From the NCBI RefSeq assembly GCF_002284575.1, contig NZ_NPKJ01000053.1, forward strand, positions 62,001 to 126,000: 64,000 bases of DNA. The letters are read 5' to 3'. A program made the translations under genes and the position numbers. Positions within the stretch are counted from its first letter, which is position 1; each line of letters opens with the position of its first letter. The notes beneath the pieces were generated by a model that made no database searches, had not been told where the DNA came from, and saw nothing but the letters and a program-made list of their open reading frames with translations. Below, in pieces: positions 15,640 through 24,684 of this stretch. This DNA comes from Mesorhizobium temperatum. Lineage in GTDB: Bacteria; Pseudomonadota; Alphaproteobacteria; Rhizobiales; Rhizobiaceae.

Positions 15640-16866
15640 ATGCGACGGATGCGGCTTATGACCACTTGCCTCGCGCTGGCGCTCGCCGTTCCCCAACTCG
15701 CCGCCGCCGACGAGTACCGCCTTGGATCACAAGACAAGCTGACCATCCGTGTGGCCGAATGGCAAACTGTTGAAGGCACGTTCCGCGACTGGACGGCCGT
15801 CAACGGAGAGTACACAATTGGGCCTTCCGGAACATTGTCAGTGCCGTTCGTCGGCGAAATGCCGGCATCCGGCAAGACGACATCGGAGATCGCGGCAGCG
15901 ATCGGCCAGGCGCTCCAGCGCAAGCTCGCTCTGGCGGACCGGCCGGAAGCCTCCGTCGAAATGGCGCAGTACAGGCCGTTCTACATTTCCGGGGAGGTCC
16001 AGACGCCGGGCCAGTATCCTTACGTGCCGGACCTGACCGTCCTGAGGGCGATGAGCATCGCCGGCGGTGTCCGGCGGAGCCCAGAAGGACAGCGGTACGA
16101 CCGCGACATGATCAACGCCAAGGGCGATTTTGACGTTCTCCAAGACCAACGGGTCCGACTGATCGTCAGGCGCGCCCGCATCGAAGCGGAGATCGCGGAC
16201 AAGCCGACATTCGACGTGCCGAAGGAGTTGGCCGACGATCCGAAGCTGGCAAGCATCGTTGCCGACGAGATGGCGATCCTGACAGCCGACCAAAAGAAGC
16301 TCAAACTGCGCCTTCAGGCGCTCGACGACTTGAAGAAGCTGCTGCAGAGCGAGATCGACTCGTTGCAGAAAAAGATCGTCAACCAGCAGCGGCAGGTCGA
16401 CCTAGCAAAAGAACAGCTCAGCGGCATCGGTTCGCTGGCGCAGAAAGGCCTTGTCGTCAACACGCGCGTTCTGAATTCGCAACAGACGATCGCCGACCTG
16501 GAAGGCCAGATCCTGGATTACGACACGGCCATCCTCACCGCCAGGCAGGCGATCAGCAAAGCCACCCAAGATGCCATCGACCTGGAAAACACCCAGAATG
16601 CGGGCCTCGCCGCCGACCGGCAACAGGTAGAAGCCGACCTCAGTGCAACGATGCTCAAGATGAACATGCAAACAGGCCTGATGGCCGAAGCCATGTCGGG
16701 GAACCCGGCACTGCAACGCTATCGCGACGGCGAAGAGCCAGCAATGACGTTTAGCTTGGTTCGGATGGTCGACGGCAAGACCAGCGAAATCACCGCCAGC
16801 GAAGACACGCCCGTACTGCCCGGGGACGTAATCAAGGTGAAGCTGGTGCCGATGGCTAGCCAATAG
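15640..16866 (+). CDS. exoF: ExoF: periplasmic/outer-membrane polysaccharide export protein
   Basis: 408 residues. A signal peptide (LMTTCLALALAVPQLAAA) is followed by a polysaccharide biosynthesis/export domain: DEYRLGSQDKLTIRVAEWQ, then YTIGPSGTLSVPFVGEMPAS and VQTPGQYPYVP with the SLBB-like segment. Residues about 180-330 form long helices (coiled coil) ending with NTRVLNSQQTIADLEG, and the C-terminus has TPVLPGDVIKVKLVP. This is the domain order of ExoF, which acts with ExoY and the exporter. A TTG at 15589 is in frame; I prefer ATG 15640 because it leads directly into the signal peptide. Confidence 0.92.
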   Translation: MRRMRLMTTCLALALAVPQLAAADEYRLGSQDKLTIRVAEWQTVEGTFRDWTAVNGEYTIGPSGTLSVPFVGEMPASGKTTSEIAAAIGQALQRKLALADRPEASVEMAQYRPFYISGEVQTPGQYPYVPDLTVLRAMSIAGGVRRSPEGQRYDRDMINAKGDFDVLQDQRVRLIVRRARIEAEIADKPTFDVPKELADDPKLASIVADEMAILTADQKKLKLRLQALDDLKKLLQSEIDSLQKKIVNQQRQVDLAKEQLSGIGSLAQKGLVVNTRVLNSQQTIADLEGQILDYDTAILTARQAISKATQDAIDLENTQNAGLAADRQQVEADLSATMLKMNMQTGLMAEAMSGNPALQRYRDGEEPAMTFSLVRMVDGKTSEITASEDTPVLPGDVIKVKLVPMASQ

Positions 16867-17016
16867 GCCTTCGAGCGATCGGCCGATCCGATCACGCCGA
16901 ACAGATCGACTGGATCGGCGAAGAGTTCGACTCGGACAAGTTCGACCTTGAACTCGCCAACACTGTGCTCGCCGCCCCGACAAGCCGGCCTACCGCCAAC
17001 CTCGGGACGTGAGTAA

Positions 17017-17027
17017 TTGCAGCGCAA
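17017..17027 (+). promoter_or_regulatory. Degenerate exo motif upstream of methyltransferase
   Basis: TTGCAGCGCAA, sharing 11 bases with exo motif copy 2 but lacking the final CA. It is about 50 bases before the methyltransferase start. Confidence 0.3.
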
Positions 17028-17075
17028 GGAGATGTTGTGCTTTAGTTGCAACTTAAATCCGAGGAGGACTTTGTC

Positions 17076-17834
17076 GTGCACAGTGAAAGGGACGAAATCG
17101 TCAGTCGAGAAAGAGAATTTCACAATCTCAGATTCAGTCAGGAGGAGGATCCAAGAGGAAGTCTGGACAAGTGGTATCGGACAATTCGTCACGGCGCTGA
17201 ACGTCAAGACGAGCAAATAAAACGGCTTTCGAAAAACGCAGACGTGCTCGAGTACGGTTGCTCCGATGGGGGGTGGTCCCTGCATTCCCTGCACCTGCCC
17301 GACCTTTGCCGATCTCTGACGGGGATCGATATTTCGGATGTAGCAGTAAACAAGGCGAACGAACGGGCGAGCGCGCTTGGAAGCACGACCGCTACATTCC
17401 TGGCGATGAATGCGGAAGCCATGTCCTTCGAGGACAACAAGTTCGACCTGGTGTATGGACGCGGGATCATCCATCACCTGGACCTGGACCGGTGCTTTTC
17501 CGATGTGGTCCGTGTCTTGAAGCCGAACGGCGTGGCGTCCTTCTACGAGCCGATGGGACACAATCCTCTCCTGAATGCCTTCAGAAGGCGGACACCCCTT
17601 ATCCGCACCGCTGATGAACATCCCTTGTTAATTTCGGACTTCGCGTTGGCCCGCCGCTATTTCAGCAATGTCCAGGTGGACTATTTCGGCCTGTGCTCCG
17701 TAGGAAGCGCGCTGATGCCGCAAAGCATCTCGGAAACTGTCTACACAGTTGGCAAAGCTGTCGATTCGGTAGTTCTGACGCTTCCCTTCGTGAAGCGGTT
17801 CGCATGGTATGCGCTCCTAACCCTTAGGGCCTGA
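17076..17834 (+). CDS. Class I SAM-dependent methyltransferase
   Basis: 252 residues from a GTG preceded by AGGAGG at eight bases' distance; a TTG at 17046 is the less likely alternative. Motif I is VLEYGCSDGGWS (about 57-68), then a GIDIS acidic strand, NAEAMSFEDNKFDLVYGRGI as motif II and HHLDLDRCFSDVVRVLKPNG as motif III. This is a Methyltransf_11-type fold. The acceptor is unknown; its place between exoF and exoQ suggests a polysaccharide or a lipid-linked intermediate. The codon use looks less GC-biased than in its neighbours, which may indicate later acquisition. Confidence 0.8.
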   Translation: MHSERDEIVSREREFHNLRFSQEEDPRGSLDKWYRTIRHGAERQDEQIKRLSKNADVLEYGCSDGGWSLHSLHLPDLCRSLTGIDISDVAVNKANERASALGSTTATFLAMNAEAMSFEDNKFDLVYGRGIIHHLDLDRCFSDVVRVLKPNGVASFYEPMGHNPLLNAFRRRTPLIRTADEHPLLISDFALARRYFSNVQVDYFGLCSVGSALMPQSISETVYTVGKAVDSVVLTLPFVKRFAWYALLTLRA

Positions 17835-18162
17835 TCAATAGGTGCAAACCCAACTCTGGCGAGAGTGGAAGGAGCAAGTGCCTCTCACCACCGCTTCAGA
17901 AGCTGCCTGGGTGATGATTGTTTGGCCTGAGCGCTGTTAGGCGGCGTCTTCGTCCGAAATTCAATTCAATACAATAATCCTGCCTAGGGTCGAAATCGAG
18001 GATCATCGCGTAATTGGATCTGGGTCCGTGGTCGCGCCCCACGAAGCGTGGCTGCGGGAAATCCCTGCCCGAATAATCCGCGAATTTGTGGCGTCCCAGG
18101 GTTACATTCGTTTTGATACTAATCTTAGCAAACGAACATCAAGACGATATTTGGCGCTTTGC
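17835..18162. other. Gene-free interval before exoQ end
   Basis: 328 bases between the convergent methyltransferase and exoQ genes. I see no gene, strong terminator hairpin or repeat in it. Confidence 0.5.
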
Positions 18163-19425
18163 TTAGCCCCTTGCGGTTTCTGGTTCCGCGAGGTTGGCTG
18201 CGGCCCACCGGGGACGGGCGACAGGCACCCTCACCAGCTTGAAGTAGCTGTAGTATAGGAGGAAAGAGCCCATGATATAGGGGTTGAAGGTATCGATCTC
18301 GACGAAGGACCGGATGAACAGAAGCACCATCACGCCGGCAAGAATCACGGACTCGGCTTGCCATGTCCTGAATATCAACGCCGATATATGGCCCCACAGT
18401 GGGCGCACGATGATCAGCGACATCAGCGTTGCCCCGACATAACCAAGCTCGACGAGCGCTTCGATATAGGTGTTGTGGAAGTGGAAGCCGCTTCGGGTCG
18501 TGATGTAGAATTCGTTCCAAAGCCGCTCAGCTTCGGCGAAACCCTGTACCCAATAGGCCGCGTAGCCGACGCCGAGGATCGGCGCTTGCTGCGCCGCATC
18601 CCAGCCCTGCTCCCAGAGATAGGTCCGTCCGGTGAGCGTGGAATCCTTTCCGAAGGTGCCAAGGACGAAATCCAGAAGTCCCGCAAAGGCAACCACGGTG
18701 ACCGCGACCAGCCCAAATGCACCGACCAGGAAAATCACCCGTCGGTAGCGGAGCGAAAGCTTCTTGGCCATGGCAAGCAGAGCCACCAGAGCGAGAGCTG
18801 CCGGTATCGAAGCCGTCGAGGTGGCGGAATGCGCCATGACCAGCAGATAGGCCGACAGGACGAGGACCGGCGCCGTCAGGAAGAGGCTTGTCCGGCCGCG
18901 TCTGAGGAAGACCAGGAAGACAATGCAAAAATAGATGCCGAGCGATGCGACAAAGCCGATCTGGTTTTTGGAGCTGAATGCGCCGACGAAATTGTACGTC
19001 CCGTCGAGCATATCATAGGAATAACTCCCGACCTTGAGCGAATAAAGTAGAACGACAAAAATCCCAATCAGTGAGCCAATCGTCAACGTTCGGACGCTGA
19101 CGGTGCGCGCTGCAATGTAGGCGCAGGCGATATGGGAGCAATACTGGATTGCCGTCCTCAACGTGATGCCGGGGGCATCCGACCAGAACACCGAGAGGCA
19201 GACGTAGAATGCAAACGCCAGCGGGAGCCACGCGCTGGAGGCATGTCGCAACAGCCGCCGGTAGTCTACCAGGATCAGGGGAAGCCAGACCGCATAGTAG
19301 GCCAGGATCAGGATCTGGCCGAAAACGGAGGAGTAGGAGAACGCCCAAACGGAGATGGCAACAGCAAATGTGCCGTAGACCGTGCTCTTCTCCGGGTCGA
19401 CCAACAGAGATTTTGGAATCTTCAT
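18163..19425 (-). CDS. exoQ: ExoQ-like O-antigen ligase/polysaccharide polymerase
   Basis: About 420 residues with 10-12 membrane segments. The Wzy_C/O-antigen-ligase signature is present: LTGRTYLWEQGWDAAQQAPI followed by LGVGYAAYW, then a long periplasmic loop with HFHNTYIEALVELGYVG. ExoQ polymerises succinoglycan repeat units at the periplasmic face. The frame is open to 19482; ATG 19425 (MKIPKSLLVD) was chosen because the extra residues are not ExoQ-like. A variant exo motif lies 73-87 bases upstream. Orientation is opposite to exoY-exoF, unlike Sinorhizobium where exoQ follows exoF. Confidence 0.88.
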   Translation of the reverse strand: MKIPKSLLVDPEKSTVYGTFAVAISVWAFSYSSVFGQILILAYYAVWLPLILVDYRRLLRHASSAWLPLAFAFYVCLSVFWSDAPGITLRTAIQYCSHIACAYIAARTVSVRTLTIGSLIGIFVVLLYSLKVGSYSYDMLDGTYNFVGAFSSKNQIGFVASLGIYFCIVFLVFLRRGRTSLFLTAPVLVLSAYLLVMAHSATSTASIPAALALVALLAMAKKLSLRYRRVIFLVGAFGLVAVTVVAFAGLLDFVLGTFGKDSTLTGRTYLWEQGWDAAQQAPILGVGYAAYWVQGFAEAERLWNEFYITTRSGFHFHNTYIEALVELGYVGATLMSLIIVRPLWGHISALIFRTWQAESVILAGVMVLLFIRSFVEIDTFNPYIMGSFLLYYSYFKLVRVPVARPRWAAANLAEPETARG

Positions 19426-19881
19426 CTCGGTAGCGAATTCCCGTCCATGCAGTTCAATGCCGATTCGCCGCCGCGCCTCCATGCGCGAATGCTTTCATTG
19501 TGCAGCGCAATATAACCCATCCCCCGCAACCTGTCACCCAAATGAGGCAAAAACAGCCATAAGGCGCCCCCGGGACGGCGGTAAAAGACCACGACAGGCC
19601 GTGCGGCAAGAACCCGAGCATCCCGGCGCACGGCTGGGATCGCTGTCGGCGCCGTCAAAAACCATCGCCGCCGCATTTATGAGAGACTCGGCATCACCAC
19701 CGCGCGGAACTGTTTTTGCAGTTCTTTCAGCACCGGACCGAAAAATAGCAGCCGGCTTTCGTTGCATCCGTTGCAATGAATAAGGCCCTCCGCGTACGCT
19801 ATCTCGGGGACAACCAGACGATGGCCACACGAACAATTGGCAGACGCTGGTCCCCCGATCTGCTGGGTTGGAGCAAAACGG
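19426..19881. other. Intergenic region between exoQ and the TIR-like gene
   Basis: 456 bases between divergent genes. Small overlapping frames on both strands have no recognisable product. It holds the exoQ promoter side with one exo motif variant at 19498-19512, and a GTTGCATCCGTTGCAATG direct repeat-like stretch near 19759. Confidence 0.5.
19498..19512 (+). promoter_or_regulatory. Recurrent exo motif, variant copy
   Basis: TTGTGCAGCGCAATA; core TGCAGCGCAATA differs from the exact motif at one base. It is upstream of exoQ. Confidence 0.4.
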
Positions 19882-20811
19882 ATGGACAAACCTCGAATCT
19901 TCCTGGGCTCATCGGGGAAGCAGAAAAAACTGCTGCAGGCGCTGACACGCGGTCTTGAAGACATCGCGCATGTGGAACCCTGGACGACGTCCTTCAATCC
20001 GGGGACAACCACCCTGGGGCGCCTGCTCGAACTTACGCGTGAAGTCGACTTCGCCGCTTTCGTGTTCGCTCAGGACGATTGGACCAGTGTGAGCCAGCCG
20101 GCATCGTCTGCGGCGGCATCCGCTCAAGCTTCTCCACGAGACAATGTGGTTTTCGAGGCCGGCCTTTTCGGCGGAGTCCTTGGAATGCGCCGGACGTTCA
20201 TCCTCCATGCCAATGGCTCCAAGCTTCCAAGCGATCTCCTCGGCCTCACCTCCGTAAGGTATGGCGAGGCGACGACCGGCGCGGAGATGAGGGCGATCAA
20301 CCAAAAGCTTCGGAATGCGATCGAGAATGAAAGTCGCGTCGCCCGCATAGAGGGCTCCTGGTGGCAGTTTTCCCTGACGGAGCGCTCCGCGAGGGAGCCG
20401 TCCGCCGTGAGCCTCTTGCGTATCTCGCGAGGCCGCGATGGTGCGCTGGAGTTGGCCGGCCGCTCATGGCAAGAGAATGGCAGTCTGTCAGCCAGATACT
20501 GGAGCGAGGCGGTAAAGGAGAGAAAGGAGCCTGCCGGCATCTTCTATTTTTGGAATGGAGAACGGCCCTTGGATGCGAACGCGTCGCAGTTGTACGGGAC
20601 GGGAGAGATCCGGCTGGAGTCCGCCGATCGCGCGTCCGGGTATTTCACGACGCGCGCGGACACGAACCCCGAGGTGAATGCGCGCACGTCCGGGGTCTAC
20701 CTGCGCGCCGATCCGGAGGACTTAAGCATCCTGGACGGACGCGACAATCAGCGGCGCGTGGAGTTGATCGCGGAGCGGCTGAGCCATTGGAAGTCGATCA
20801 AGAGCGTCTGA
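19882..20811 (+). CDS. TIR-like nucleotide-binding effector with beta-rich C-terminal domain
   Basis: 309 residues. The N-terminal domain (1-150) has the TIR-like fold of predicted nucleotide-binding proteins (PF10137 type): KPRIFLGSSGKQKKLLQAL at 3-21, DFAAFVFAQDD at 56-66 and DNVVFEAGLFGG at 88-99, where Glu92 occupies the position of the NADase catalytic glutamate in Cap12/TIR-STING effectors. Residues 157-285 form a beta-rich domain with Trp/Tyr/Phe-rich strands (GSWWQF 158-163, FYFWNGE 221-227, GTGEIRLESA 239-248, SGYFTTRAD 252-260). No membrane segment, no adjacent cyclase. GGAG eight bases before ATG 19882 sets the start. Likely an antiphage or nucleotide-sensing effector; the C-terminal role is unknown. 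No cyclase, protease or other known partner lies nearby. Confidence 0.75.
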   Translation: MDKPRIFLGSSGKQKKLLQALTRGLEDIAHVEPWTTSFNPGTTTLGRLLELTREVDFAAFVFAQDDWTSVSQPASSAAASAQASPRDNVVFEAGLFGGVLGMRRTFILHANGSKLPSDLLGLTSVRYGEATTGAEMRAINQKLRNAIENESRVARIEGSWWQFSLTERSAREPSAVSLLRISRGRDGALELAGRSWQENGSLSARYWSEAVKERKEPAGIFYFWNGERPLDANASQLYGTGEIRLESADRASGYFTTRADTNPEVNARTSGVYLRADPEDLSILDGRDNQRRVELIAERLSHWKSIKSV

Positions 20812-21006
20812 ACTGCGCCCATGGGAGTCGCTCGGACGGCCCTGCCGCCGCGACCGCGGTCCCAGTATCATATGGAGAGGTTAGCAGCCAGGAAGGGCTT
20901 CTCAACCGCCTGCTACTGGCCCACCACGAAGCTGTTCGTCCCAGGCTCCGGCTTGAACTTCTCTGTCGTTGACTTCACATTCGCCGCCGATTGGGAGGAC
21001 GAGCAC

Positions 21007-21759
21007 ATGACGATGAGTTTTGCGGGACGGTTTGCCGGACGTTCGGCCGTGATCACCGGTGGCGCCTCAGGCATCGGCCTGGCTGTCGCGCAAAGAATCG
21101 TTGAAGAGGGCGGACGCGTTTGCGTCTGGGATCGCGACTCCACCCAGATCGAGCAGGCCAAGGCTGTCATTGCCGACCTGCACGGCGTGACTGTCGACGT
21201 CGCCGATCCCGTGGCGGTCGAACAGGCCGCCCGGCAGACGATCGATGCCCTTGGCGCGGTCGATATCCTGGTCACCAGTGCGGCCATCACCGGACCGAAC
21301 ATGACGACCTGGGACTATTCGGTGGAGGATTGGCGCCGGGTCATCGACATCAACATCAACGGCGTCTTCTACTGCAACAAGGCGCTGGTTCCGCACATGC
21401 TCGAACGCAATTACGGCAGGATCGTCAACATCGCTTCGATCGCCGGCAAGGAGGGAAACCCGAATGCCTCTGCCTACAGCACCTCGAAGGCGGCGGTGAT
21501 CGGCCTGACCAAGTCGCTGGGCAAGGAACTGGCCAAGACCAAGGTGACGGTGAACTGCGTCACGCCGGCGGCCGTGCGCACCGCGATCTTCCAGCAGATG
21601 AGCCAGCAGCACATCGATTTCATGCTGTCGAAGATACCGATGGCGCGGTTTGGCGAGGTCGAGGAGGTGGCGGCGCTGATCTCGTGGATCGCTTCCGAGG
21701 AATGCTCTTTCACGACGGCTGCCGTTTTCGACGTTTCCGGCGGCCGGGCGACCTATTGA
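21007..21759 (+). CDS. Short-chain dehydrogenase/reductase (SDR)
   Basis: 250 residues, classical SDR. The NAD(P)-binding motif TGGASGIG lies at about 17-24, the NIASIAGKEG Ser-loop near 140 and the catalytic YSTSK near 156-160. C-terminal ECSFTTAAVFDVSGGRATY is typical of FabG-like sugar or hydroxyacid dehydrogenases. GGAGG before ATG 21007 sets the start; the frame is open further up but without a signal. With the aldehyde dehydrogenase and hydroxyacid dehydrogenase nearby it may belong to a sugar-acid pathway. The substrate cannot be named. Confidence 0.88.
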   Translation: MTMSFAGRFAGRSAVITGGASGIGLAVAQRIVEEGGRVCVWDRDSTQIEQAKAVIADLHGVTVDVADPVAVEQAARQTIDALGAVDILVTSAAITGPNMTTWDYSVEDWRRVIDININGVFYCNKALVPHMLERNYGRIVNIASIAGKEGNPNASAYSTSKAAVIGLTKSLGKELAKTKVTVNCVTPAAVRTAIFQQMSQQHIDFMLSKIPMARFGEVEEVAALISWIASEECSFTTAAVFDVSGGRATY

Positions 21760-21797
21760 AGCAACTGGGGCGCGATCCAGACTGGAGTTAACGTCGC

Positions 21798-23138
21798 TTG
21801 CTTAGGGTCGAACCCCCACTGTCCGACGAAGATCTGCTCGACCGCTTCCAGCGCGCCGCCTTCGGCTACTTTCTGGAAAGCGTGAATCCGGAGAACGGGC
21901 TGGTCGCCGACACCTCGCGGCCAAATTGGCCGGCAAGCATCGCGGTCGTCGGCTTCGCCCTGTCCTGCTATCCGGTCGGGGTCGAGCGCGGCTGGATGAC
22001 GCGAGACGCGGCCGTGAAGCTGACGCTTGCCGCACTGCGCTTCTTCTGGAACAGCCGGCAAGGCAATGGCGACGACGTCAGCGGCCACAAGGGTTTCTAT
22101 TACCATTTCCTCGACATGCGGACCGGCCTGCGCGCCTGGCGATGCGAATTGTCGATGGTGGACACTGCGCTTTTGATGGCCGGCGTGCTCGTGGCTGGCG
22201 CCTATTTCACAGGCGACAATGACGAAGAAACCGAAATCCGCGACCTGGCGGAAGTGCTCTACCGGCGCGTCGACTGGCGATGGGCGCAAGGCAGCAATTC
22301 GACCTTGCGGCAGGGCTGGAAGCCCAAGAGTGGCTTTCTGCGTTATGGCTGGGAAGGCTATAACGAAGCGACGATGCTCTACGTTCTGGCAATGGCCGCC
22401 CCCGACAAGCCAGCCTCGAACGACAGCTATGCCGGCTGGACGGCGACATATCAGTGGGAAAACATCTACGGCTACGACGTGCTCTACGGCGGCCCGCTGT
22501 TCATGCACCAGTTCTCGCATGCCTGGATTGACTTCGACGGCATCCGGGATGCGTTCATGCGGGAGAAGAACTCGGACTATTTCGAAAACAGCCGCCGCGC
22601 GACCTACCTTCACCGGGACTATGCGCGGCACAACCCCTCTGGCTACGGCGGCTACGGCGACGGACTTTGGGGCCTTTCGGCGGGTGACGGACCCGGCAAC
22701 TTCCGCGCGCGGATCGAGCGGCGGCCGCGCAAATTTTCCGGCTATGCGGCGCGCGGCGCACCGTTCGGCCCCGACGATGGAACGATAGCGCCGTGGTCGT
22801 ATCTCGCATCGCTGCCCTTCGCGCCGGAAATCTGCCTGCCGGCGCTGCGCCATCTCAGAGAACGCCACCCTGAGGTGGTCGACGGTTTCAGGATGCCGAG
22901 CGGCTTCAACCCGACGCTGGCGAACCGGCGGAAGTTCGGGCCGAGCGGCTGGATATCGGATGCGCATTACGGATTGGATCAGGGCATCGTCGTGCTGATG
23001 ATCGAAAACCACCGCTCGCGCCTGATCTGGGACCTGATGCGGTCGAGCCCGCATATCCGTCGCGGCCTGTGCAAGGCCGGGTTCAGCGGCGGCTGGCTGT
23101 CGCAGCCGACGAGCCCTCCCCCCAAGGACCCCTGCTGA
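21798..23138 (+). CDS. Glucoamylase-like glycoside hydrolase (GH144/PF10091 type)
   Basis: 446 residues. The segment FQRAAFGYFLESVNPENGLV near 17-36 followed by SIAVVGFALSCYPVG is the opening of the glycoamylase-like (PF10091) alpha/alpha barrel; GHKGFYYHFLDM, ELSMVDTALLMAGVL, GWEGYNEATMLYVLA, GGPLFMHQFSHAWIDF and GYGDGLWGLSAGDGP follow in family order. This family includes beta-1,2-glucanases (GH144), and a similar domain occurs in cyclic beta-glucan synthases. No signal peptide is seen, so a cytoplasmic location is implied unless the start is misplaced; the first codon is TTG at 21798. It follows the SDR after 38 bases, probably in one transcript. Confidence 0.8.
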   Translation: MLRVEPPLSDEDLLDRFQRAAFGYFLESVNPENGLVADTSRPNWPASIAVVGFALSCYPVGVERGWMTRDAAVKLTLAALRFFWNSRQGNGDDVSGHKGFYYHFLDMRTGLRAWRCELSMVDTALLMAGVLVAGAYFTGDNDEETEIRDLAEVLYRRVDWRWAQGSNSTLRQGWKPKSGFLRYGWEGYNEATMLYVLAMAAPDKPASNDSYAGWTATYQWENIYGYDVLYGGPLFMHQFSHAWIDFDGIRDAFMREKNSDYFENSRRATYLHRDYARHNPSGYGGYGDGLWGLSAGDGPGNFRARIERRPRKFSGYAARGAPFGPDDGTIAPWSYLASLPFAPEICLPALRHLRERHPEVVDGFRMPSGFNPTLANRRKFGPSGWISDAHYGLDQGIVVLMIENHRSRLIWDLMRSSPHIRRGLCKAGFSGGWLSQPTSPPPKDPC

Positions 23139-23244
23139 ATGACGGCTACCGCCCAGCTGTTGCTGTCGTGCCGGGCACGAAGACGTTCGCCTTCCCAGCA
23201 ACTCGCGCTTGCTGGGAGGGACGTTTTCGTCTGCCTTGATTTAC

Positions 23245-24684
23245 TTAGCCGGCGAACGTGTAGGCGGTCTTCACCGTGGTGTAGAATTCCGCTGCGTAGC
23301 GGCCCTGCTCGCGCGGGCCGTAGCTCGATCCTTTGCGGCCGCCGAAAGGCACATGGAAGTCGACGCCCGCCGTCGGCAGATTGACCATCACCATGCCGGC
23401 CTCGGAGTTGCGCTTGAAATGCGTGGCGTGCTTGAGGCTCGCTGTGCAGATGCCCGACGTCAGCCCGAACGGCGTGTCGTTGGCCACCGCCAACGCCTCG
23501 TCATAGTCCTTGACGCGGATGACGTTGGCGACCGGTCCGAAAATCTCCTCGCGTGAAATGCGCATGGCGTTGGTGGCTTGCGTAAACAGCGCCGGCTGCA
23601 GGTAAAAGCCGCGGGTGTCGCGATCGAGCCGCTCGCCACCGAATGCGAGATCGGCGCCTTCCTGGCGACCGATGGCGATATAGTCCTCGTCCTGCTTCAA
23701 CTGGCTCTGGTCGACCACCGGTCCGATCTGGGTTTTGGCATCGAGAGCGTCGCCGACGACCAGCTTGCCCAGGCGATCCTTCATCGCGTCGACGAAGCGA
23801 TCATGGATGCCATCCGTCACCACCAGGCGGGACGATGCCGTGCAGCGCTGGCCGGTCGAGAAGTATGCGCCATTGATCGCGCAGTCGACGGCGACGCCAA
23901 GATCTGCATCGTCGAGCACGACTAGCGGGTTCTTGCCACCCATTTCGAGCTGGAACTTGCGCATGTGCTCGACGCTGGCAGCAGCGACGCGCTTGCCAGT
24001 GCCGACCGAGCCTGTGAAGGTGATGGCGTTGAGATCAGGGCTGTCGAGCATGGCCTGGCCGACCACAGAACCCTTGCCCATCACGAGATTGAGCACACCC
24101 TTAGGCAGACCGGCGCGGTGCAATATATCGACAATGGTCCAGGCGCTCTCCGGAACCAGCTCGGCCGGTTTGAAGACAATGGTATTGCCATAGGCCAGGG
24201 CGGGAGCGATTTTCCACGCCGGGATGGCGATCGGGAAATTCCACGGCGTTATGATGCCGACGACGCCGACCGCCTCCCGCGTGATCTCGACACCGACGCC
24301 GGGCCGCACACTCGGAACCAGCTCGCCAGACAGGCGAAGCGTCTCACCAGCGAAGAAATCGAAGATCTGGGCGGCCCGCACGGTCTCGCCGATGCCCTCG
24401 ACCAGCGTCTTGCCTTCCTCGCGCGCCAACGCCCGGCCGATTTCATCTTTCCGCGCTGTGATCTCGTCCGACGCCTTCCTCAACACCGCATGGCGTGCCA
24501 GCAGGCCCGATCGGGACCATGCCGGAAATGCCGCTTTCGCCGCCGCGATGGCTTGCCGGGCCTGCTCGGCGCGCCCCGACGCATATTCGCCGACCACGTC
24601 GTCGAGATTGGACGGGTTGATGTTGCGGGAGCCGGCATCGCCCACCCACTCGCCATCGATGAGATTCTTTCGAAACGGGATCAT
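23245..24684 (-). CDS. NAD(P)-dependent aldehyde dehydrogenase, probable alpha-ketoglutarate semialdehyde dehydrogenase
   Basis: 479 residues of the ALDH superfamily. The motifs are ITPWNFPIAIPAWKIAPALA (about 138-157), FTGSVGTGKRVA, catalytic LEMGGKNPLVV with Glu near 250 and catalytic Cys in STGQRCTASSR near 285, and EEIFGPVANVI. The closest family style is alpha-ketoglutarate semialdehyde dehydrogenase, which ends the oxidative hexarate, pentose or hydroxyproline routes. AAGGAAG before ATG 24684 sets the start. It converges on the GH gene and is divergent from the hydroxyacid dehydrogenase. Confidence 0.85.
   Translation of the reverse strand: MIPFRKNLIDGEWVGDAGSRNINPSNLDDVVGEYASGRAEQARQAIAAAKAAFPAWSRSGLLARHAVLRKASDEITARKDEIGRALAREEGKTLVEGIGETVRAAQIFDFFAGETLRLSGELVPSVRPGVGVEITREAVGVVGIITPWNFPIAIPAWKIAPALAYGNTIVFKPAELVPESAWTIVDILHRAGLPKGVLNLVMGKGSVVGQAMLDSPDLNAITFTGSVGTGKRVAAASVEHMRKFQLEMGGKNPLVVLDDADLGVAVDCAINGAYFSTGQRCTASSRLVVTDGIHDRFVDAMKDRLGKLVVGDALDAKTQIGPVVDQSQLKQDEDYIAIGRQEGADLAFGGERLDRDTRGFYLQPALFTQATNAMRISREEIFGPVANVIRVKDYDEALAVANDTPFGLTSGICTASLKHATHFKRNSEAGMVMVNLPTAGVDFHVPFGGRKGSSYGPREQGRYAAEFYTTVKTAYTFAG

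Noticed and set aside
19882-20811. Complete CBASS or Pycsar operon
   Set aside because: No nucleotidyltransferase or cyclase gene is adjacent on either side; neighbours are exoQ and an SDR.
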